Assembly: GCA_900541055.1 (NCBI GenBank)
Contig: UQHZ01000001.1
Location: 1 to 64,000, forward strand
Source of the DNA: an uncultured Collinsella sp.
GTDB taxonomy: Bacteria; Actinomycetota; Coriobacteriia; Coriobacteriales; Coriobacteriaceae
Reading direction: 5' to 3'
Length of the DNA stretch: 64,000 nucleotides
Numbering within the stretch: position 1 is the first letter of the stretch; each line of letters opens with the position of its first letter. Made by a program: the position numbers and the translations under genes. Of the stretch, positions 58,896-64,000 are shown in pieces. The notes beneath the pieces are model-generated. The model saw only the letters and a list, made by a program, of their open reading frames with translations. It was not told the origin of the DNA and did not search any database.

Positions 58896-59492
58896 ATGGC
58901 AATCGACAGGACTCCTGTTCTTAAGCGCTGCCGTCAGCTCGGGATCGATCCCGCTGAGCTCGGTTACAGCAGCAAGAAGGAATCTATCCGTCAGCCCAAG
59001 CGCCGTCGCAAGGAATCTGAGTACGGCATGCAGCTGCGCGAGAAGCAGAAGGTCAAGTTCATCTATGGCGTTCTGGAGAAGCAGTTCCACGGCTACTTCA
59101 ACAAGGCCCGTAAGATGAACGGCGTCACCGGTGAGAACCTCATGATCATCCTTGAGTCTCGCCTCGACAACGTCGTCTTCCGTCTTGGCTTCGCCCGCAC
59201 CCGCAAAGAGGCTCGTCAGTCCGTCCGTCACGGTCACTTCACCGTGAACGGCAAGCGCGTGGACATCCCGTCCTACCGCGTCAAGGCCGGCGACGTCGTC
59301 GCTGTCGGCGAGAAGTTCCGTGACCTCCTCCCCATCAAGGAGGCTCTGATTTCCTCCGAGCGCTTTGAGGTCCCTGGCTGGCTCGAGGTCGATATCGAGA
59401 AGCTGTCTGGTAACGTGCTCGCTCTGCCGACGCGTGAGCAGATCAGCGGTGATATCAACGAGCAGCTCATCGTCGAGCTCTACTCTAAGTAG
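58896..59492 (+). CDS. rpsD: 30S ribosomal protein S4
   Basis: S4 starts assembly of the 30S body and in E. coli also represses the alpha operon. The 198-residue product has the S4 domain (LDNVVFRLGFARTRKEARQS, HGHFTVNGKRVDIPSYRVKA). The N-terminal part lacks the zinc-type CxxC arrangement, so this is the cysteine-poor form. It starts with AIDRTPVLKRCRQLGIDPAE. Ribosome binding site is AAAGGA. Confidence 0.96.
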   Translation: MAIDRTPVLKRCRQLGIDPAELGYSSKKESIRQPKRRRKESEYGMQLREKQKVKFIYGVLEKQFHGYFNKARKMNGVTGENLMIILESRLDNVVFRLGFARTRKEARQSVRHGHFTVNGKRVDIPSYRVKAGDVVAVGEKFRDLLPIKEALISSERFEVPGWLEVDIEKLSGNVLALPTREQISGDINEQLIVELYSK

Positions 59493-59524
59493 TCCATCCG
59501 GGCTGCTGAGGCTGGAGGTAATAC

Positions 59525-60466
59525 ATGTCAGAATTCATTAGGCCTCAGGTTCAGGTCGAAGAGATCAACGAGACGTCTGCTCGTGTCTCCGTCGAGCCGC
59601 TCGAGCGTGGCTACGGCGATACGCTGGGTAACTCCCTTCGTCGCGTTCTTCTGTCCTCGCTCGAGGGTGCCGCCGTCGAGGCTATTCAGATCGATGGTGC
59701 GCAGCACGAGTTCATGACCATCCCTAACATGGTCGAGGATGTCACCGACATCGTCCTGAATGTCAAGGGTCTTGTCTTCAGGGCTCTCGGCACGACCGAC
59801 GAGGCGACCGCCACCATTTCGGTTGACGGCCCCTGCGAGGTCACCGGTGCGGACTTCTTTATTCCGTCCGAGTTTGAGCTGGTCAACCCCGAGCAGCACA
59901 TCGCTACGCTCACCGAGGGTGGCCATCTCACCATGAGCATGCGCATCGGCTATGGCCGCGGCTATGTTTCTGGCGAGGCCAACAAGCGCGACAACGATCC
60001 CATCGGTGTGATCCACGTCGACTCGCTGTACTCGCCGGTTTCCCGTTGCGCCAAGCTCGTTGAGGCTTGCCGTGTCGGTCAGCACACCGACTACGACCGC
60101 CTTGTCCTCGAGATCGAGACCAACGGCTCCATCGCCCCGCGCGACGCCGTGGTCCAGGCTGCCAATATCATCAACCAGCATATGGCCGCCTTTATGAACC
60201 TTGCCGAGACCCCCGAGGTCGAGGAGGAGGCTTCGATCTTCGCTCCCGAGGTCACCAACGACAACGCCGAGCTGGACAAGCAGATCGAGGATCTGGACCT
60301 TTCCGTCCGTTCCTACAACTGCCTTAAGCGCGCCAGCATTCACTCGGTCCGTCAGCTCGTTGAGTTCTCGGAGAACGATCTGCTCAACATCCGTAACTTC
60401 GGTGTTAAGTCGATCGAGGAAGTGAAGGACAAGCTTGAGTCCATGGGCCTGAGCCTGAAGGCTTAA
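59525..60466 (+). CDS. rpoA: DNA-directed RNA polymerase subunit alpha
   Basis: Alpha starts polymerase assembly and its C-terminal domain binds UP elements and activators. The 313-residue product has the N-terminal dimer domain (VEPLERGYGDTLGNSLRRVL), the insert domain and the C-terminal domain (SVRSYNCLKRASIHSVRQLV, NIRNFGVKSIEEVKDKLESM). GGAGG precedes the ATG at the usual distance. It lies between rpsD and rplQ as in most bacteria. Confidence 0.97.
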   Translation: MSEFIRPQVQVEEINETSARVSVEPLERGYGDTLGNSLRRVLLSSLEGAAVEAIQIDGAQHEFMTIPNMVEDVTDIVLNVKGLVFRALGTTDEATATISVDGPCEVTGADFFIPSEFELVNPEQHIATLTEGGHLTMSMRIGYGRGYVSGEANKRDNDPIGVIHVDSLYSPVSRCAKLVEACRVGQHTDYDRLVLEIETNGSIAPRDAVVQAANIINQHMAAFMNLAETPEVEEEASIFAPEVTNDNAELDKQIEDLDLSVRSYNCLKRASIHSVRQLVEFSENDLLNIRNFGVKSIEEVKDKLESMGLSLKA

Positions 60467-60496
60467 TGCTTCGCATATTTGAGGAGAAACTAGACC

Positions 60497-60964
60497 ATGC
60501 GTCACAACGTTAAGAAGGGCCTGAAGCTCGGCACCGATGCGAGCCACACCAAGGCCATGAAGAAGAGCCTTGCTAAGGCCCTCTTCGAGAACGACCGCAT
60601 CAAGACCACCGAGACCCGCGCTAAGGCGCTGCGTTCGGTCGTCGATCCGATCATCACTTGGGCCAAGAAGGGCGACCTGCACTCTCGTCGTCTGGCTATC
60701 GCCAAGCTCGGCGATAAGCAGCTCGTTGCCGAGATTTTCGACAAGGCTGCCCAGGGTATGTGGCAGGACCGCAACGGCGGTTACACCCGCATCATGAAGC
60801 TCGGTAACCGTAAGGGCGACAATGCTCCCATCGTTATCATGGAACTCGTCACCGAGCCTTGCACGCCTAAGGCCAAGAAGGCTGCTCCGGCCCCCAAGAA
60901 GGCCGCTGCTCCCAAGAAGGTCGAGGCTGCCGAGGAGGCTCCTGCTGAGGAGACCGCTGAGTAG
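60497..60964 (+). CDS. rplQ: 50S ribosomal protein L17 with charged tail
   Basis: L17 lies near the exit tunnel. The core (MRHNVKKGLKLGTDASHTKA, LFENDRIKTTETRAKALRSV, GGYTRIMKLGNRKGDNAPIV) is standard. At 155 residues it exceeds the usual 115-130 because of an Ala/Lys/Pro- then Glu-rich tail (about 124-155, with APKKAAAPKKVEAAEEAPAE). Such tails are common in actinobacterial L17. A strong terminator follows. Confidence 0.96.
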   Translation: MRHNVKKGLKLGTDASHTKAMKKSLAKALFENDRIKTTETRAKALRSVVDPIITWAKKGDLHSRRLAIAKLGDKQLVAEIFDKAAQGMWQDRNGGYTRIMKLGNRKGDNAPIVIMELVTEPCTPKAKKAAPAPKKAAAPKKVEAAEEAPAEETAE

Positions 60965-60990
60965 ACAATCCGTCTGCATAGGCTATATTC

Positions 60991-61021
60991 GAGGGGTACG
61001 TTCGCGTACCCCTCTTTTTTT
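60991..61021 (+). terminator. Terminator after rplQ
   Basis: A perfect 10-bp stem, GAGGGGTACG with CGTACCCCTC around TTCG, followed by seven T. It ends the alpha operon. Confidence 0.95.
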
Positions 61022-61056
61022 GTCGAAATGCCATTGCCTGTTTGTTGGGAGCGCCC

Positions 61057-61881
61057 ATGACCGCGCCGTCTGATTTCAATTCGATTCCCGAGCTCGACGC
61101 CACGCTCGTTTTCCGCGTGGCCTACGATGGCTCGTCCTATAGCGGCTTTGCCGAGCAGCCTGGCCTGACGACGGTTGCGGGCGAGCTGCGCCGCGCTATC
61201 GAGACGCTCCTGCGCCGTCCGATCGACCTGACGTGCGCAGGGCGCACCGATGCCGGCGTGCATGCGGTGGCGCAGTACATTAGTGTGCCCGTAACGGACG
61301 CTGAACTCGCGTGTACGCGCCGTAGGTGGCTGCGGGCTATGGATGCCCTGCTGCCCAAAGATATCGCCATAAACGAGGTCTACAGGGCCCGTAAAGGCTT
61401 TTCTGCACGTTTTGACGCGCGTTCCCGTACGTATACGTACCGTATTGCCGATCGAGATGCGCGCCCCGTGCTGTCCCGCGGTGCCGTGTGGTGGCACCGC
61501 TACCCATTGGATGTTGAGGCGATGTCTGCGGCCTGTCCCGCGCTGCTGGGCGAGCAGGACTTCAAGAGCTTTTGCAAGGTGGCGTCTGCCGTTGGCAAGC
61601 CCACGCATCGCTGCGTGATGCGTGCCGAGTTTGGCCATGAGGTTGCGTTTGGCGAGGACATCCTGACGTTTACCATCGAGGGCAATGCGTTTCTGCATTC
61701 GATGGTCCGCACGATCGTGGGCACGCTTGTCGAGATTGGCATGCATCGCCGTGAACCCGAGTGGATGCGTGAGGTCATCGATGCTTGCGACCGTACCGCT
61801 GCGGGCCCCACGGCTCCTGCCTGCGGCCTTACGTTTATGGGCGTGGATTACGATCCCGCCGAGCTTATCGTGCTCGACTAG
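61057..61881 (+). CDS. truA: tRNA pseudouridine synthase A
   Basis: TruA modifies U38-40 of tRNA anticodon stems. ATG at 61057 with GGGAG upstream gives 274 residues; a TTG at 61042 is possible. The family motifs are FRVAYDGSSYSGFAEQPG, CAGRTDAGVHAVAQ (catalytic Asp, about residue 67) and FLHSMVRTIVGTLVEIG near the C-terminus. It follows rplQ as it does in many Gram-positive bacteria but after a terminator, so it has its own promoter. Confidence 0.94.
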   Translation: MTAPSDFNSIPELDATLVFRVAYDGSSYSGFAEQPGLTTVAGELRRAIETLLRRPIDLTCAGRTDAGVHAVAQYISVPVTDAELACTRRRWLRAMDALLPKDIAINEVYRARKGFSARFDARSRTYTYRIADRDARPVLSRGAVWWHRYPLDVEAMSAACPALLGEQDFKSFCKVASAVGKPTHRCVMRAEFGHEVAFGEDILTFTIEGNAFLHSMVRTIVGTLVEIGMHRREPEWMREVIDACDRTAAGPTAPACGLTFMGVDYDPAELIVLD

Positions 61882-62042
61882 GGGAGGGCTCGACGCGTCG
61901 TGCGTTGACACCTGTCATCTGTGGGCTGCGCGTGTGCAACATCTGTTCTTGGCGTGCAATACAACTGGTGTCTCATTGCTTTTATTGGCGGGGTGTACCA
62001 TGAACCACGGTTTGATTCATTGCTGTCGAGAGGACGGATAAC

Positions 62043-63083
62043 TTGGTTCGACGTGGCTCGCATCCGCGACTTTCGGTGATCCTTGTGGTAGAAGGTTCGC
62101 CCAGCTATGCGATGCGTGCGCTCGAGAGTATCCAGAACCAAGACCTCTACGATTTGCAGATTGTCGTTGTCTGCCGCGATGCTGCGCCCGGTGTGCGCCA
62201 TTCGCTTCAAGTTGCTGCCGACAGGGACATCCATATTGATTTGATTGATGTCGAGGACGCGAAGCGCGGCGCTTGTCTTCGTGCCGGTTTTGCTGCCTCG
62301 CGTGGCTCTCAAATCATCGCTATGAACGCCGATGAGTGGCTTGCTCCGCAGTCCCTTTCCAAGATGGTCGATATCGCGTGCGATACAGCGGCAGACATAG
62401 TGTTCCCCACGGTGTCGCTCGACCGCTATGATGCACATCGAGAGCGCCATTCGCGCGTCTTGGATGCTGCTCATATTTCCATTGATAGCAAATCTTCGAT
62501 GGTGGCCGGGCTGCCTCAGTTGATTTTAGGCGGCCTAGTCGTTCAGACCTCTGGCGTGATGTACAGCCGCTCGCTGTTTGAGGCATGCCTTTTGTGCGAC
62601 AAGGCGTTTCGCACAGTTGGGTTTATGGCTTGTGCGCTCTCGCGGGCGCAGCGCGTCTCCGGCTGCGGCGACGCTTGTTTCCACGCGGCGGCACCTAAGC
62701 TTACAGATGCCTTTGATCCCACCATGTATGCCAAGGTATCCGATGACACCCGAGCGCTCGACGAGCTTGCGGACTCACTTTCGGAAGCAGATAGCGGTGG
62801 TCGGCTCAAGCTGGCAAGCCAAAAGTTCTACTTTGCCGGACTGGTCGCCTGCATCGAGAATTTGTGTCTGAGTCCGCATGGGGTGTCGTCAATCGAGCGT
62901 TCCGCCCGCATGCGTGATATGCTCGATGCGCCTCGAACCCGTCAGATGGTCGCCGCGCTCAAGGACAACCATCGGGGACTCGGTCTGTTGTTTGGGCCGA
63001 TTGCCAGCGCCAAGCCCGCGCGCTGCGTGATGTGTACGCATCTGGCAGCTTTTCTTAACCGGACGGGCGCAAAAACCGCCTAA
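62043..63083 (+). CDS. Glycosyltransferase family 2-like protein
   Basis: The 346-residue product starts with the GT-A pattern RLSVILVVEGSPSYAMRALE and SIQNQDLYDLQIVVV, then a DxD-like region that reads IAMNADEWLAP. Only the N-terminal nucleotide-sugar part resembles known GT2 enzymes; the rest is not recognised. It starts on TTG at 62043 (VRRGSHPRLSV) with GAGGA upstream. No membrane segment is evident. A glycan or surface-polymer role is likely but unproven. Confidence 0.7.
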   Translation: MVRRGSHPRLSVILVVEGSPSYAMRALESIQNQDLYDLQIVVVCRDAAPGVRHSLQVAADRDIHIDLIDVEDAKRGACLRAGFAASRGSQIIAMNADEWLAPQSLSKMVDIACDTAADIVFPTVSLDRYDAHRERHSRVLDAAHISIDSKSSMVAGLPQLILGGLVVQTSGVMYSRSLFEACLLCDKAFRTVGFMACALSRAQRVSGCGDACFHAAAPKLTDAFDPTMYAKVSDDTRALDELADSLSEADSGGRLKLASQKFYFAGLVACIENLCLSPHGVSSIERSARMRDMLDAPRTRQMVAALKDNHRGLGLLFGPIASAKPARCVMCTHLAAFLNRTGAKTA

Positions 63084-63089
63084 ACGGCT

Positions 63090-63127
63090 CATTTCGAAAC
63101 AAACTTGCATAGAATTGTTTCGAAATG
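63090..63127. promoter_or_regulatory. 13-bp perfect inverted repeat upstream of argR
   Basis: CATTTCGAAACAA (63090-63102) is the exact reverse complement of TTGTTTCGAAATG (63115-63127), 12 bases apart. It lies just after the glycosyltransferase stop and 89 bases before argR. It could end the upstream gene or act as an operator. A looser ARG-box-like TATTCAATCACTGATTGA lies at about 63157-63174. Confidence 0.6.
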
Positions 63128-63215
63128 CGTTCTTATACACAAAAGCCTTCAAATAGCGTTAAACTATTCAATCACTGATTGATTGTCTCCGCTATCTTTT
63201 GGAGAGAGGGTTTGT

Positions 63216-63653
63216 ATGGCTAAAAAACGCAATGGGCGCCAGGATGCCATTAGAGATATTGTTCGCAATAAGGACGTCCGCACGCAGCGCGTGCTGGTCG
63301 ATGAGCTCCGCGCTATGGGCTTTGATTGCACGCAGGCGACTGTCTCTCGCGATATTGCCGACATGGGGCTGCGTAAGCTCCCTGAGGGCATCTATGTTCT
63401 GGCAGAGGACCTGCACCTGCAGCGTATGGTTTCCGAGCTCGTTACGGGCGTTCTGCGTACCGATAATCTGGTTATGATCAAGGCTCAGCCTGGCACGGCT
63501 TCCGGCATCGCCGCCGCCGTTGATGCGGCAGAGCTGCCCGATGTGCTTGGCTCGCTTGCCGGCAACGATACGATTTTGGTTATTGCCCAGACGGCCGAGG
63601 ACGGCGAGCGTCTTGAGGCGCTGATCAATAAGCTGAGCAATTCTCGCAAGTAG
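63216..63653 (+). CDS. argR: ArgR-family arginine repressor
   Basis: ArgR binds arginine and represses biosynthesis or activates catabolism. The 145-residue product has the N-terminal winged helix (GRQDAIRDIVRNKDVRTQRV, then FDCTQATVSRDIADMGLRKL) and the C-terminal oligomerisation domain with VMIKAQPGTASGIAAAVDAA, which holds the arginine-binding GTA region, and VLGSLAGNDTILVIAQT. ATG at 63216 has GGAGAGAGG upstream. A terminator follows. Confidence 0.9.
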   Translation: MAKKRNGRQDAIRDIVRNKDVRTQRVLVDELRAMGFDCTQATVSRDIADMGLRKLPEGIYVLAEDLHLQRMVSELVTGVLRTDNLVMIKAQPGTASGIAAAVDAAELPDVLGSLAGNDTILVIAQTAEDGERLEALINKLSNSRK

Positions 63654-63702
63654 GCGTGCGGGTCGTGCGCTCGGCACCGTGCGTGCTGACATAGTGGCTT
63701 GT

Positions 63703-63739
63703 AAGGGGTATCGACGTTGGTCGGTGCCCCCTTTTTTTG
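63703..63739 (+). terminator. Terminator after argR
   Basis: AAGGGG...CGA and TCG...CCCCCTT arms around GTTGG with seven T after the stem. It is about 50 bases after argR. Confidence 0.7.
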
Positions 63740-63782
63740 TCTGCCGGTATAAAGACCGCCCATCAGGTCGCTTTAAACTAAA

Positions 63783-63821
63783 AAGGCCCCCGAGCAGTTT
63801 AATAAGCTGCTCGGGGGCCTT
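63783..63821 (-). terminator. Terminator of the minus-strand gene at the window end
   Basis: A perfect 15-bp stem (63783-63797 with 63807-63821). Read on the minus strand it is followed by TTTTTAG, so it serves the gene entering from the right edge. Confidence 0.85.
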
Positions 63822-63843
63822 GTTGCTTATGGCCGGATGATTT

Positions 63844-64000
63844 CTAGCCAACAGTATCGTCAGGCGTGGGCGAGGGGTCGGGAGTGGGTGTAGGCGTAGG
63901 CGTAGGCGTGCCGCCATCGCCGCCGGTCGAACCACCAGTGGAGCCGCCCGTCGAGCCACCGGTCGTACCGGTGCCGCCGGTGGTGTCGCCGCCCGTGGTC
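63844..64000 (-). CDS. C-terminal end of a Gly/Thr/Pro-rich protein (partial)
   Basis: Only the last 51 codons are in the window. They read as low-complexity GG(S/D)TGG repeats, then alternating Thr-Pro (GTPTPTPTPTPDPSPTPDDT) and a short ending VG before TAG. Such tails are typical of cell-wall or penicillin-binding proteins that carry a flexible C-terminus; the catalytic part is outside the window, so the identity is not known. Confidence 0.75.
   Translation of the reverse strand, partial: TTGGDTTGGTGTTGGSTGGSTGGSTGGDGGTPTPTPTPTPDPSPTPDDTVG

Overview
The window looks like a chromosome contig from a high-GC anaerobic actinobacterium of the Coriobacteriia, most likely Collinsella-like. This is inferred from codon bias, the ribosomal protein sequences, mannose-family PTS and purine-catabolism gene content, and the intergenic repeats; no 16S gene is present to confirm it. 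Bases 1-44 are not genomic. They are the tail of an Illumina P5 primer, an 8-base index and the Nextera read-1/Tn5 mosaic-end adapter, so genomic sequence starts at 45.

Layout. (1) 286-6074, + strand: rplC-rplD-rplW-rplB-rpsS-rplV-rpsC-rplP-rpmC-rpsQ-rplN-rplX, closed by a strong terminator. Structured leaders precede rplC, rplB and rplN. (2) 6138-7675: a non-coding and decayed patch with a dead IS3-type transposase abutting the 3' end of an MTA/SAH nucleosidase gene. (3) 7846-15336: a sugar locus with a LevR-like PTS regulator, mannose-family EIIB-EIIC-EIID-EIIA, a GH172 (DUF2961) glycosidase and a ROK fructokinase. It is predicted to import and split a fructofuranosyl disaccharide or difructose anhydride. 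(4) 15369-22210: remnants and small palindromes, an oxidoreductase/DeoR operon, RluA-like and U32 genes, and ridA. (5) 22223-32606: a YheO-like regulator, an NCS2 purine permease, ssnA, ygfK, a polyferredoxin and a fused xanthine dehydrogenase. (6) 32674-40732: an accessory island with two 62-nt hairpin-repeat arrays around an AbiEi-like/nuclease gene, two AAA ATPase-nuclease-like genes with unusual upstream repeats, a candidate small RNA, a DnaQ-like exonuclease and two unknown proteins. (7) 40856-50800: a second YheO-like regulator, dpaL (ygeX), ygeY, ygeW, a MocA-like nucleotidyltransferase, hyuA, yqeC, yqeB and xdhC. (8) 51112-60964: the rest of the spc and alpha operons (rplE to rplQ, with secY, adk, map, infA and rpoA). 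These are followed by truA, a glycosyltransferase, argR and the 3' end of a Gly/Thr/Pro-rich protein.

Blocks 5 and 7 together form a near-complete yge/ygf/yqe-type selenium-linked purine (urate/xanthine) catabolic set. The permease imports a purine. The molybdenum hydroxylase, with YgfK and the polyferredoxin as electron partners, handles redox on the ring. SsnA, HyuA, YgeW, YgeY and DpaL are hydrolytic, carbamoyl and 2,3-diaminopropionate steps. YqeB, YqeC, XdhC and MocA-like proteins mature the cofactor. The set is split by block 6.

The most striking large-scale feature is that the usually contiguous spc ribosomal operon is broken between rplX and rplE by about 45 kb of catabolic and accessory genes. 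Each half has its own terminator or promoter. The least explained features are the paired 62-nt hairpin arrays, the 23-bp iterons, several long perfect palindromes and a MITE-like element at the map stop codon.
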